NCBI RefSeq assembly: GCF_012275575.1
Contig: NZ_NPIH01000223.1
Span: 36,891 to 100,890, forward strand
Source: Paraburkholderia sp. SG-MS1
Lineage (GTDB): Bacteria; Pseudomonadota; Gammaproteobacteria; Burkholderiales; Burkholderiaceae
Direction: 5' to 3'
DNA: 64,000 nucleotides
Shown here: positions 17,968 through 27,403 of the stretch, one piece after another
Position numbering within the stretch: the first letter of the stretch is position 1
How the letters are laid out: the number at the start of each line of letters is the position of its first letter
The notes under the pieces: generated by a model
Told to the model about the DNA's origin: nothing
What the model saw: the letters and a program-made list of their open reading frames with translations, nothing else
The model's database searches: none
Program-made: the position numbers and the translations under genes

Positions 17968-19719
17968 TTAATCCAAGGCAAGAATCGAAGCGAGTTTCTG
18001 CATGTCAACCGGCTTCGCCAGAAGATAGTCGAAGCCCTTCGGAAGCGCGCTTTCGCGGTCGCCTGGTGACACATCTCCGGTCAGTGCGACGAGCTTGAGT
18101 TGTTCCAGAAGTGGCCGCGAGCGTAGTTCGGCTGCCAATGCATAGCCGTCGATTTTTGGCATGTGCAAATCGATGAGCGCGACGTCCGGCCTGAATTTTT
18201 GCAGAGCCGCGAGCGCCTCCGTCGCGCCGGACGCGGTACAGATGAGATGACCGTCCAGCCTCAGAAGAAGGCCAAGCGAGTCGACGGTATCCTTGTCGTC
18301 ATCCACCAGCAATATGCGGCGAGGCGGAGCGTGAAGACATGTCCCGTCAGATTGAGTCGCTGCTGACGCCGGCTGCCCTATAACGGGCAAGCGAATGGTT
18401 AGTGTAGTTCCTTCACGCGCTTCGCCGCTATCGATGGACACGCTTCCCCCATGTGCCTCCACGAGATATTTAACAAGGGCAAGCCCGATGCCCAGTCCCG
18501 CTTCACTTGATGGGGAGCGACTGCCTCGCTGGTTGAATATGTCGAACACATGCGGTAGTTCAGCTGCCGAGATGCCGTATCCCTCGTCGTCCACAGTTAA
18601 CGACAACGTGTCGGGGCCAACGGAAGTCGTGGCAGGTAAGTCGACTGCTGCAGTCAAACGGATATGACTTGCATCCGGCGAGTACTTTGACGAGTTGCTC
18701 AGGACGTTGACCAGTACCTGTGTGATGCGGCCAGCGTCGACATAAAGTGGGACTTCCTCCGATGGGGCAGTGACGTGTAACGACTGCCCCCGCGCTGAAA
18801 TCTGTGGCTGAACGGCGTCAATGGCATCGTGCAGAATGTTGGCAAGCAGGCTGTGTTCCGGTTTGACGGAGACCTTGCCCTCTCGCATTCTTGATGCGTC
18901 GAAGAGGTCTTCAACCAGACGGCTGAGTCGATGGAGCTGGCGTTCGGAAATTTCTATTGCCTGTCCGACCTGTCCGCACAACGGTACGAGCCGCTTGAGC
19001 AACTGGATGGAGTTCTCAATCGGAGCGATTGGGCTCCGTAATTCGTGACTAAGCGTCGCGATGAATTCGTCCTTGCGTGCCTCTGCCTCACGAACGGCAG
19101 CTTGAGCACGCTCGGCCTCGACGGCACGACTTTCGGCCAAAACCTTCATGTTCGCAATCTGCATTGCGGCGCCGGTAAAATCCGCGAGACTGGAAAGTAG
19201 TCGCAAATCTTCTGCGTCGAACCGGCAGCCAGGGGTCTGCGACATTACCCAGATAGCGCCCCAGGCGCCATCGTTGATGGGAATCGGGACCAGTAGCGCC
19301 TCCACCACGGGCGGCGAAACCATCTCCATCGATGAAAAGAAACGCTGCGGCGTCTGGAACAGTTCCGGCTTGCCCATCGCGAGCGTGACTCCGCACAGGC
19401 TGTCATCAAACGGGCGATGCGTATTTAGAAACGGTGTGCAGTGCCCTGCCAAGGCCACCCATCGAAAGCTCGCCGGCTGGCCTTGCGATGACTCGAGCAC
19501 GCTGATGCCTGCGCTATCCGCTCGGCAAAGGCGCAAAGCTTCTGTCGCCAGCATATCAAGCATTGCTGCGTCCGAGGCGGCCAACGCATGAGCCAAGTCC
19601 CTCAGAACTTTCGCCTCTGCTTCGTAGTCGGCGGGACGACTCGGTCGAAAATCCAGTTCGGAGGTAATGAGCGACTGGCGGTGGGATGCGCGCAGGTTGT
19701 CCGTTTTGAGATTGGTCAT
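17968..19719 (-). CDS. hybrid sensor histidine kinase (GAF-HisKA-HATPase-REC)
   Basis: Signal-transduction kinase, 583 aa, no membrane segments. The N-terminal region (about residues 35-190) is a GAF-type sensor. The phospho-acceptor His is in ATLSHELRSPI near residue 228. The ATPase domain has the N box (VLSNSSKYSP), G1 (VDDEGYGIS) and G2 (GLGIGLALVKYL). A receiver domain (about residues 460-580) has VDDDKDT, the Asp in ALIDLHMPKIDG and Lys in LLAKPVD. The cytoplasmic GAF implies an internal ligand or redox/light cue. A separate receiver gene follows. Confidence 0.92.
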   Translation of the reverse strand: MTNLKTDNLRASHRQSLITSELDFRPSRPADYEAEAKVLRDLAHALAASDAAMLDMLATEALRLCRADSAGISVLESSQGQPASFRWVALAGHCTPFLNTHRPFDDSLCGVTLAMGKPELFQTPQRFFSSMEMVSPPVVEALLVPIPINDGAWGAIWVMSQTPGCRFDAEDLRLLSSLADFTGAAMQIANMKVLAESRAVEAERAQAAVREAEARKDEFIATLSHELRSPIAPIENSIQLLKRLVPLCGQVGQAIEISERQLHRLSRLVEDLFDASRMREGKVSVKPEHSLLANILHDAIDAVQPQISARGQSLHVTAPSEEVPLYVDAGRITQVLVNVLSNSSKYSPDASHIRLTAAVDLPATTSVGPDTLSLTVDDEGYGISAAELPHVFDIFNQRGSRSPSSEAGLGIGLALVKYLVEAHGGSVSIDSGEAREGTTLTIRLPVIGQPASAATQSDGTCLHAPPRRILLVDDDKDTVDSLGLLLRLDGHLICTASGATEALAALQKFRPDVALIDLHMPKIDGYALAAELRSRPLLEQLKLVALTGDVSPGDRESALPKGFDYLLAKPVDMQKLASILALD

Positions 19720-20238
19720 CAGAACAGTCGAGGCTCACCGTTAGGCTCGGTTACTAAGGAACGACCGTGATGCCCAGCGTGGTGGGCGAACGGGCCACTT
19801 TGCAGGCTTCAAAGCGATACGGGCGCAGGACTCTTCGCGCTCTGGCTAGCAGGGCGACCATCATCGGCCGTGAGACCTGCACAGCCCACGCCGGCACCGA
19901 AGTCTGCCGGCCAAACACTGATCATCATAAACCCTTTTGAACGTCTCCCCTCAGGACGGTCAACCGCCAGCCCGAACGTTAACCCTGACGTCTGGGGTCG
20001 AAACCATGGGTTGTGCGCACTGGAAGGTACGGTCGCGGCTTCCATCTGGATTCGTGGCGAGGGTGCTTTCTGTTCGCATTTCACAGTTGGGCGTCGAGCA
20101 GCTGTCGTCACGTTCCTTGCGGAGCGATAATCCCGCCGATTACGGGCCGGGTGGCGCGATGCAACGCCGCAACCTGGTGCAGTCCGGAACGTAACTTGCT
20201 GCACGGTTGCTCCCGACCATCACAAAAAGGAGTGACAA
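19720..20238. other. non-coding stretch upstream of histidine kinase
   Basis: A 519-base gap that should contain the kinase promoter on the minus strand. Open frames here lack any recognisable protein pattern, and I see no hairpin or repeat worth calling. Confidence 0.35.
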
Positions 20239-20459
20239 ATGGCAGGCGACAATTCCTGGAAGCCGGGCGAAATCGTGAAAGTATCGGGCATCTATCGGTC
20301 GTGCATGACGATGGGAAAGACACGTTCGAGGTGACCTGTGTCGAGGGCGAACACTTTCCCCCGACGCGTAGCGGCAAGGGTGCGCACTTTGAACTGAAGT
20401 ACGCGGCGACCCATTCACATAAACATGCAGAGCTTCAAGGCACAGAAGCTCGAAGTTAA
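20239..20459 (+). pseudogene. YjzC-like small protein, frameshifted
   Basis: From ATG 20239, with AAAAGGAG upstream, the frame reads MAGDNSWKPGEIVKVSGIY, then goes out of frame near 20297 and ends early. One frame over, the protein continues VVHDDGKDTFEVTCVEGEHF and PPTRSGKGAHFELKYAA to a stop at 20459. Together they match the small YjzC-like family (about 70 aa, function unknown). A missing G in CGG-GTC explains the shift: 221 bases is one short of a whole number of codons. Confidence 0.7.
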
Positions 20460-20859
20460 TCTTTGCCCATGTTATCCGCCGGAGGCGAACTTGCGGTCAG
20501 TGGCCAGCTTCGCCTCGACTAGCTGTCCTCGGAATATCTGCTCGCTTGCCGGCCGGCTTCAGCGCAAGGTGCGGTATGCATCGGTCAGAGCAGTCGGGCA
20601 ACATCCACCATTGCGCATGTAGTTCAACTGCACCATGGCCTCAGCACGCGGTTTGGAATCTCCGGCCCTCGGCCGCTACAGGAAAATGCGGGACTTCGGG
20701 CACCCGAAGCGGCATCCAACGGCAGCATAGGGGCGGGCTGAGTCCATCCGCGCGTCGAACTCATCGCCGCAAAGCGGTCATTAGTATTTCGCTTCCCGAA
20801 AGCGGCCGGTCGTCAACGCGCACTCTCGACCCGTAAGAGTCGTTCGAAATCGCAGCGCT
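20460..20859. other. non-coding stretch
   Basis: No gene, RNA or repeat that I can support in these 400 bases; short frames on both strands have no protein character. Confidence 0.35.
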
Positions 20860-20890
20860 GACGTCCGGCTTTAGCGCCAAACCGGACGTC
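20860..20890. terminator. 9-bp inverted repeat downstream of oxidoreductase gene
   Basis: GACGTCCGG (20860-20868) and CCGGACGTC (20882-20890) are exact complements around a 13-base loop. It lies 45 bases beyond the stop of the minus-strand oxidoreductase gene, so it may terminate that transcript, although no T-run follows. Confidence 0.45.
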
Positions 20891-20934
20891 CAGAATTTAA
20901 ACGCAAATCGACAGACCGCAGTGCGGCGCGCGCG

Positions 20935-21813
20935 TCAATCCCTCGTCCACGCAACGGCCATGGCAACCGCAAAATCGCGATAAGACCTGGGAGGGCGTTC
21001 CAGCAGGGTCGACAGGCGCCCGATCTGTTCGGTCGAGGCAACGGCGCCGTCCTGCTGATATCGCTGCATCATCAGGCGCATGTCATACGCCAGCCACGTC
21101 GGTGCGACTGACTTCAGACGCTGCTCGAGAATATCGAGATCTTCACCGCCGTAGCGAACCGGACGTCCAAGTGCATCCGTCCAGATCTGCGCAATTGATT
21201 CCGCCGTCAGCGCGTCCGGGCCGACCAGTTCGTACGTTTCTCGCGGCAGCGGATCCGAGGCAAGCTCACGCCGCAGCAACTCTCTGGCTGCAGCCTCTCC
21301 GATGTCGCGAACATCCACCATGGAGATGCCTTTCTCACCAATCGGCATCCCGTAGATGCCGTGGTTCACGAGGGTGTCCTTCTGCCGCACGTCGTTCTGG
21401 ATGAAATACGCGGGGCGAAGCACGGTCGCCGGCATGTGGCACCGCTCGATCATGCGCTCGACTGTATGCTTGCCCGCGAAGTGTGGCACGTCGACATACT
21501 CTGCGCCCTTGAATACGGACAAATACACCACACCCTTCACATGCGATTCCCGCGCGATGCTCAACGCCTGCAGTGCCTGAGTCAGTTCGTCGGCGGCGTT
21601 TGGCGCGAGCAGGAACAACGTGCTGATCCCCTTCATCGCCTGCCGTAACGAATCCGTATCCGACAGGTCGCCCTTGATTGCCGTGATGGTGTCGGAAAAT
21701 TGCGCCTTCTCGGGCGAACGCGTCAGTGCGTGCACCTGAACTCCACGGCCTTGCAGATGGTCGAGAACCTGCTTACCCACTACGCCCGTGCTTCCAGTAA
21801 CAAGAATTGTCAT
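20935..21813 (-). CDS. NmrA-like NAD(P)-binding oxidoreductase
   Basis: Atypical short-chain dehydrogenase of the NmrA/QOR2 type, 292 aa. The nucleotide-binding loop GSTGVVGKQV (residues 7-16) follows the first strand TILVT. Further family features are TRSPEK, the GDLSDTDSLRQAM helix and VLRPAYFIQND. Such proteins are quinone/NAD(P)H reductases or redox sensors. ATG 21813 is chosen because the 30 codons before it overlap the promoter region. It is divergent from a LysR gene 113 bases away. Confidence 0.9.
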   Translation of the reverse strand: MTILVTGSTGVVGKQVLDHLQGRGVQVHALTRSPEKAQFSDTITAIKGDLSDTDSLRQAMKGISTLFLLAPNAADELTQALQALSIARESHVKGVVYLSVFKGAEYVDVPHFAGKHTVERMIERCHMPATVLRPAYFIQNDVRQKDTLVNHGIYGMPIGEKGISMVDVRDIGEAAARELLRRELASDPLPRETYELVGPDALTAESIAQIWTDALGRPVRYGGEDLDILEQRLKSVAPTWLAYDMRLMMQRYQQDGAVASTEQIGRLSTLLERPPRSYRDFAVAMAVAWTRD

Positions 21814-21926
21814 GACTGTCTCTCCAGTAAAAGGCCCGAAGCGGCCCGGTAAAGACAGGTTATTCGTTCCGAATTTGATTCGATAGAGATAAAATCTGTA
21901 CACCCCGTATCAGCAATGGAACGATC
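21814..21926. promoter_or_regulatory. divergent promoter region with palindrome
   Basis: The 113 bases between the NmrA-like gene and the LysR gene contain ATTCG-TTC-CGAAT (21862-21874), a perfect interrupted palindrome, in an AT-rich stretch. This fits a LysR operator controlling both genes. Confidence 0.55.
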
Positions 21927-22808
21927 ATGGACCTGGTGGCGCTTTCGGATTTCAATGCGGTCGCCATTCATGGCGGCTTCGGCCCAGCCGGCCGCGCGCT
22001 GGACCGGCCCAAGGCCACGCTATCGCGGCGAGTTACCGAGTTAGAAGACCAACTGGGCGTGAGGTTGATCGAGCGCGGTTCGAGACGAATGCGCCTGACG
22101 GAAGATGGTATCGCGCTCCATGAGCGCACTCGAGGGCTTCTGGCAGAGCTTGAGGAAGCAGGAGAGGCGGTAGCCTCGCGCGCACCGGTCGCACGCGGGC
22201 GGCTGCGCATCAGTGCTCCCGTCGTTTTCGCGCACGTTCTTCTGTGCAGGATCGCTGCACGGTTCGCGCGGGCCTACCCGCAGGTCGAAGTTGAAATTGT
22301 CGCGGAAGACCGTGTTGTCGATCCGGTGGAAGACGGCTACGACCTGGTGATTCGCGTCGATCCGCCGCGAGACGAGCTGCTGGCGGGAAGGCGCATTCTT
22401 GACGATGAACGATGGCTGGTGGCGACGCCGACTGTATCGATTCCCGAAACGCACAAGCAGGATGCGGGGCCACTCCCGGTCCCGGCGGTCTTGTCCGCGG
22501 CTGCGCCGGCCGGCGCGGTCTGGAACGTATGGACGGAATCCAGAGACACAATGACGTTTGAACCGATGCCGGTTCTCCGGCTATCGTCGCTGCTGATGGT
22601 GCGCGAGGCGGTTCTGGCCGGCGCCGGATCGGCGATGTTGCCGAGACTGCTGGTCGAAGAAGATGTGATGGCTGGACGACTTGTCTGCTGGGGTAAGGAA
22701 ATGGGCGCTCCAGTGGAGATATGGGCGCTTTATCATTCGCGTCGGCTGCTGAGCGTCAAGGTCAGGGCATTCCTGGACGCGCTTCAGGATTTACCCCCGC
22801 GCGCGTGA
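21927..22808 (+). CDS. LysR-family transcriptional regulator
   Basis: Regulator of 293 aa. The helix-turn-helix covers about residues 3-60 (GFGPAGRALDRPKATLSRRV is the recognition region) and the effector domain about 90-290, with RGRLRISAPVVF at the hinge. The subgroup is the short-linker type that often controls a divergent oxidoreductase, matching the NmrA-like neighbour. The effector is not evident. Confidence 0.9.
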   Translation: MDLVALSDFNAVAIHGGFGPAGRALDRPKATLSRRVTELEDQLGVRLIERGSRRMRLTEDGIALHERTRGLLAELEEAGEAVASRAPVARGRLRISAPVVFAHVLLCRIAARFARAYPQVEVEIVAEDRVVDPVEDGYDLVIRVDPPRDELLAGRRILDDERWLVATPTVSIPETHKQDAGPLPVPAVLSAAAPAGAVWNVWTESRDTMTFEPMPVLRLSSLLMVREAVLAGAGSAMLPRLLVEEDVMAGRLVCWGKEMGAPVEIWALYHSRRLLSVKVRAFLDALQDLPPRA

Positions 22809-23136
22809 ACGGCATGGCGGCGTGCAACGGTTGATGACGCGAGAACCAGGTCCGCGATCAACCCGACAACGGTCGTTTCGCCACTGTCGTCGAATTTCCG
22901 TTTCTGGCCGCATCGTGTCCCACAAGTCGACAACAGGATCGAGGCGGGTTTCCACTCCATGCAATTAGCATAACCGGCCCGAAAGGACTGCTGGCTCAGC
23001 CGCATATGGCGGTTGGATCGGCATGAGCGGATCGTAGTTGTCTTGCTGTTCGTGACTGGATACGCTGTGCATCGTTGATACGACAAAGCAGTCTCGCTCA
23101 AGCCATCGGCGCCGGATATAGTGCAGCGCCTCTACC
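22809..23136. other. non-coding stretch
   Basis: These 328 bases follow the LysR gene. A 105-codon minus-strand frame (22784-23101) crosses it but overlaps the LysR 3' end and has no recognisable fold. I see no other feature. Confidence 0.3.
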
Positions 23137-24045
23137 TTATAGCGGCGAAATCCGACGGGAAGTCTTCGGAAGAATAAGTGCAGCCCCTACGAAGCCTATC
23201 GCCCCAACACTTCCGAACGTCGCCCGCGTTTCGAGCGAGGTCGCGTTCAAAATCAGCCAACTGCCGACGTAATATCCCGTTGCGCCACCCAGTGCTCCTG
23301 TTGCGCTTAACACCCCGAAGAACGTCGCCTGACTTCCCTCTGTAGCCAGCGAGCCGGTCATCGTTTCCAGTGCCGGAAGCATAACTGTCTCGATGACGGT
23401 ATATCCGGCGACGAACAATAGAAACCAAGCAAGGCCATCGAACGCAGCTACGCTGGTGAAGGCGATCGCAGCAGCCAGATAGGCAAACATGGTTGAGGTC
23501 GCAGGATTTATCCGGACAAGCCAGCGCTTCGCGGACAGCATGAATGCAAGTCCGATCACGCCGTTCACAACGTAGACAGCTGATGCTGCGTGCGGACCAG
23601 CGAGACGCCCGGCATACAAGGGAAATGCGACATAAAGTTGCGGGAACAGAAAGAACCACGGAAAAGAAACTATGATCAAGCGCCATAGATCGCGGTTAGT
23701 CGCAGCCGTGTGCAGGCTGGCCAGAACTGCACGGCGATCTGCTGTTTCGACTGACCCGACGTTTGATCGGAACACAGTCGCAGCCAGCACGCCAAATAAA
23801 AGTGCACTTCCGCCGAAGGCGAAACGGGCATCGATCAGACTAGCCAGTCCGCCGGCTATCGGGCCGACCGCTGTGCCCATATTCAGCATCTGGTTGTTCG
23901 CTGCGAACAGGGCAGGAAGCGATGCCTTTGGTTGTCGGGCAAAGACTCCGTACAGGCCTGCCTCGTAACATGCAACGCCAGAACCAGCTGCGAAGGCAAA
24001 GCACACCCATGCGGTCACGTCGGTTGCGACACCGAGCCGCTACAG
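23137..24045 (-). pseudogene. MFS transporter, 5'-truncated
   Basis: The frame encodes about eight membrane segments of a major facilitator transporter (ACYEAGLYGVFARQPKAS, AVGPIAGGLASLIDARFAFG). It starts in mid-protein: upstream of a possible GTG at 24018 the same frame continues RLGVATDV back to a TAG near 24045, and the first 100 or so residues of a normal 400-residue protein are missing. The break is next to the end of a damaged LysR gene, suggesting a deletion joined the two. Confidence 0.75.
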
Positions 24046-24069
24046 TTCGATATTAGTCGCGCCCATCGA

Positions 24070-24920
24070 CTAATCCGCCAGATGTTTAACCGCCAGTTCC
24101 ACAAAAGCTCGTAACCGATGCAGCCGCCTGAGATCGCGATGGTAGCCCATCCAGATCTCCCGACCCGGCGGCTCGTCGCTCAGATCGAGCCTCCGAATGG
24201 TACCGAGCTGATCTCCGACGGGTCGCGGTAAAACGGCAATGCCCAAACCTCGCCCGCACATCTGCGCCTGGACATTGCGGTTATTCGACTGCAATACGAC
24301 ACCCGAGTTAGGGAAGCGATTTTTTAGCCAGTCGATATCCGGAAGTCGCCGGTCGACGTATCCATCGCGATCAAGCGGTGCCCTGTGCCGTCACTTTCCA
24401 CTGGGTCGGCGCTTGTTGTAGCCACGTAGACCCCGTAGCGCATCCGGGTCAGCCGTCGTTGCACGATATCGGGCCCGTTGAACGGAACGATGCGAAATGC
24501 TACGTCCGCTTCACGCTGTGCGAGATTGAACAGCCGTGTGCCCGTCAGGACCTCGATTTCAACGAGCGGATACTCGCTCGAAAATGCGGCGATCACGGGT
24601 GGCAGCACATAGGCGCCAAACCAGTCGGCCGACGACACCTTGAGAGTTCCTTCCAGCTTCTGCTGCTCGCCGGTCAGCCTGCGCTCCATCGTCAACGCAC
24701 TCTCTTCCATCTGCTCGGCAAGCGGCAGGATGGCGGTGCCTTCCTCAGTCAGAATGAAACCGTCCGCGGTTCGCTGAAACAGCACCTGCCCCGTCGCCTC
24801 TTCGAGCGCGCGGAGCCGCCGCCCGATGGTCGGATGACTCAGTTGCAGCGCGCGCGCGGCGGCGCCGAGCGTCCCTGTGCGCGCTACCGCGAGGAAGACC
24901 CTGACGTCGCTCCACTCCAT
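24070..24920 (-). pseudogene. LysR-family regulator, frameshifted
   Basis: From ATG 24920 the frame MEWSDVRVFLAVARTG has a LysR helix-turn-helix (LQLSHPTIGRRLRALEE) and most of the effector domain, then stops early after GDFRISTG. Dropping one frame near 24340 restores DIDWLKNRF, GVVLQSNNRNVQAQM and the expected end LRAFVELAVKHL. One C is missing (TTC-CCG reads TTCCGG); 851 bases is one short of whole codons. It is divergent from the EthD/hydrolase operon and was probably its regulator. Confidence 0.8.
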
Positions 24921-25073
24921 ACCATGCACCCACAAAAATGAACGGACAGCGTGCATTATAGTGAATTGTCGAACACAAATGAATTTGCGAGACTTCGATC
25001 CGTCGCATATCGCAAGGTCCTCGCGAGCAGTTTCGCGAGGTTGATCGAAACAACAGGCAGAACGGAGATCGTC

Positions 25074-25469
25074 ATGTCTCGCACAGCATCACCAACCCTG
25101 TACGTCACCTATAAAGGCGCGCCCAACGACCGCTTCGACCGGAGCTATTACGTCGAACATCACCTGCCGCTCGTGATGCAGGCATGGCGACGCTACGGTC
25201 TGGAGCATGTCGCGGCTTTCTTTCCGGCGCTGACGGATGTGAACACCCGCGTGGGCACCCTCGTGATCTGCGAATGCCGTTTCCGCGACGAGGCTGCGAT
25301 TGAAGCCTGCTTCGGATCTCCGGAAGCGGCCGACGTCATGGCCGACGTTCCGACCTTCACCGACATTTCCCCGACACGCCTGCGCGTCGCCCCGGCTCTG
25401 ACCGGGGCGATGCACGACTCGCGCGCCGCGCACCCCCTTACGTTGCTCACGTTAAAGACGGGAGAATGA
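25074..25469 (+). CDS. EthD-family protein
   Basis: Ferredoxin-like (dimeric alpha/beta barrel) protein of 131 aa. The EthD signature is FDRSYYVEHHLPLVMQAWRRYG (split: FDRSYYVEHHLP, LVMQAWRRYG). Family members are small enzymes or accessory proteins in ether, quinone or aromatic compound degradation; the exact reaction is unknown here. ATG 25074 has GGAG upstream. The stop overlaps the start of the next gene (ATGA), so it opens a tightly coupled four-gene operon. Confidence 0.82.
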   Translation: MSRTASPTLYVTYKGAPNDRFDRSYYVEHHLPLVMQAWRRYGLEHVAAFFPALTDVNTRVGTLVICECRFRDEAAIEACFGSPEAADVMADVPTFTDISPTRLRVAPALTGAMHDSRAAHPLTLLTLKTGE

Positions 25470-26485
25470 CCTTGGCCTTCTGGAAAAATGCTGCCCCCCG
25501 CACTGTGCGTCGCGGACACATGTGGATTCCCGGTGATCGGATTGAACAAAACGGCGAGACCTACCAATGCGGTCCGCTCTTTGTCGAGTGGGAAGCGCCG
25601 GAGCAGGTGACTCGCCCGTGGCCGATCGTGCTTCTGCATGGAGGCGGCTATCAGGGAACCGAGTGGTTCGACACGCCGGATGGCCGGCCGGGCTGGGCGC
25701 AGCGCCTCGTGGAAGCAGGCTATGCGGTTCTCGTCGTCGACCGTCCGGGACAAGGACGCTCACCCTTTCATGTAGAGACGATGGGGCCCATGGGCCCGGC
25801 GTTCTCATACGAACACGGCCGCCACATCTACTTCCCGTCCGAATACGAAGGTCAGCACACTCAATGGCCCTTTGCCCGTGAGGACGAAGCCGCGATGGAC
25901 GAGTTCATCGCGGGCTATGGTCCCCTTCCCGCGGACCTCGCGTTTTCGGAGGACATGGAGGCCGACCGGATCGCAAAGCTGTTGGACCGAATCGGCCCGG
26001 CGATCCTGCTGTCGCACTCGGCGTCGGGGCCGGTCGGCTGGTTGGTGGCCGATCGCAGGCCGGGACTCGTGAAAGCGATCGTCGCGATCGAGCCGATGGG
26101 CCCTCCTTTTGCGAAGATTCCCAATATCGGGTCGCTGACATGGGGCCTCGCGGCGGCGCCGCTGAACTGGGAGCCGCCGGTCGCGTCGCCCGACGAACTG
26201 CGCGCGGCCGCGCTGGGTACACATCGGCTGCCTGCGCTCGCCGGTTTGCCGATCGTCGCCGTCACGGCCGAGGCCTCCGCGTTCGCCGCTGCCAGCCGTC
26301 CCGCGATCGAGCAACTCAAGGCGGCGGGCAGCCAGGCCGAAGTGCTGCATCTTCCCGACCATGGTGTGTTCGGCAACGGTCACGGGCTCATCTACGAGAA
26401 GAACTCCGATAAAGCGCTGGAGCCGGTTTTGAACTGGCTGATCGAACACACGGAAGCAGCGAAGCAGGCGCAAGGACAATCGTGA
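25466..26485 (+). CDS. alpha/beta hydrolase
   Basis: Hydrolase of 339 aa. The oxyanion segment LLHGGGYQGTEW lies near residues 56-67, VVDRPGQGRS near 92-101, the nucleophile Ser in LLSHSASGPVG near 185, and the late catalytic His in LPDHGVFGNGH near 306. The N-terminal 50 residues are an extra lobe. It could cleave an ester or C-C bond of a catabolic intermediate. Its stop overlaps the GTG start of the following SDR by four bases. Confidence 0.88.
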   Translation: MTLAFWKNAAPRTVRRGHMWIPGDRIEQNGETYQCGPLFVEWEAPEQVTRPWPIVLLHGGGYQGTEWFDTPDGRPGWAQRLVEAGYAVLVVDRPGQGRSPFHVETMGPMGPAFSYEHGRHIYFPSEYEGQHTQWPFAREDEAAMDEFIAGYGPLPADLAFSEDMEADRIAKLLDRIGPAILLSHSASGPVGWLVADRRPGLVKAIVAIEPMGPPFAKIPNIGSLTWGLAAAPLNWEPPVASPDELRAAALGTHRLPALAGLPIVAVTAEASAFAAASRPAIEQLKAAGSQAEVLHLPDHGVFGNGHGLIYEKNSDKALEPVLNWLIEHTEAAKQAQGQS

Positions 26486-27312
26486 AAAAAGATCTGGTTG
26501 ACTACCGGCTGCTCCAGCGGACCGGGTCAACATCTCGCGCAGGCGGTAGCGGCGCGAGGGGACCAACTGGTGGCGACGGCCCGCAACGTCGAGACGCTGC
26601 TAGCTCTGGCGGAGCAGTATCCGCAAACGGTATGCGTGTCGGCGCTGGACGTCACGCAGCCCGAGCCGGCCAAGGCGGCCGTGGCGTTGGCTGTGGAAGC
26701 ATTCGGCGGGCTGGACGTGCTCGTCAACAACGCGGGCTACGGCCTGTTCGGAGCGATCGAGAAAGGCGTGCCCGACGAGTACCGGCCGATGTTCGAGGTG
26801 AATGTTTTCGGGCTGATCCAACTCACCCGGCTGCATTGCCCGTACTGCGCCAGCGGCGCGGCGGACGCATCGTCAATCTGTCCTCCACGGCCGGGATTGC
26901 CGGAGCGGCGGGCTCTGGCTATTACGGCGCCACCAAGTTCGCAGTCGCGGGCTTGTCCCAGGCGCTCGATCAAAAAGTACGGCCGTTGGGGCTGCGCGTG
27001 ATCATCGTCGAACCTGGGCCGTTCCGGACTGCTTTCCTGGGACAATCGATCGCGGTGGCTAGACGTCGCATCAGCGACTACGACCAGACCGCGGGCCAGC
27101 GACGCGCCTATCGCGGCAGTAACGATGGCAAGCAGGTGGGCGACCCGGCCAAGGCTGTTCAGGTGATGCTGCGGGCCGTCGACTGCGAAGCGCCGCCGTT
27201 GCACCTGCCCTTGGGACCGGTCGCCTACGGCATTGCCGATCGCAAGCTGACGGCATTTCGCGAAGACATCGACGCATGGCGTCGGATCGCCATCGCAACT
27301 GACTTTGGTTGA
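26482..27312 (+). pseudogene. short-chain dehydrogenase with two compensating frameshifts
   Basis: The GTG start (26482) overlaps the hydrolase stop, but after GTG-AAA-AAA the frame must shift by +1 to read TTGCSSGPGQHLAQAVAARG, the NAD(P) loop of a classical SDR. This frame runs through NNAGYGLFG to about 26840, where a missing G returns it to the first frame: RIVNLSSTAGIAG, then the active-site GYYGATKFAVAG (Tyr and Lys). The total of 831 bases is a whole number of codons, so one insertion (A5 to A6) and one deletion (G3 to G2) cancel. In between the protein would be scrambled or stopped. Confidence 0.8.
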
Positions 27313-27403
27313 AATCCGGCAGCTTCGGTTTTGGACAGAGCCTCGCTCGTTTGGCGGCTCACTTGCCAGCTCGTTCTGGCAGCTTATTTACCTGGAGAAT
27401 CAG

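Noticed and set aside
22784..23101. Minus-strand 105-codon frame after the LysR gene
   Set aside because: It overlaps the LysR 3' end, has no recognisable motif, and lacks a ribosome binding site.
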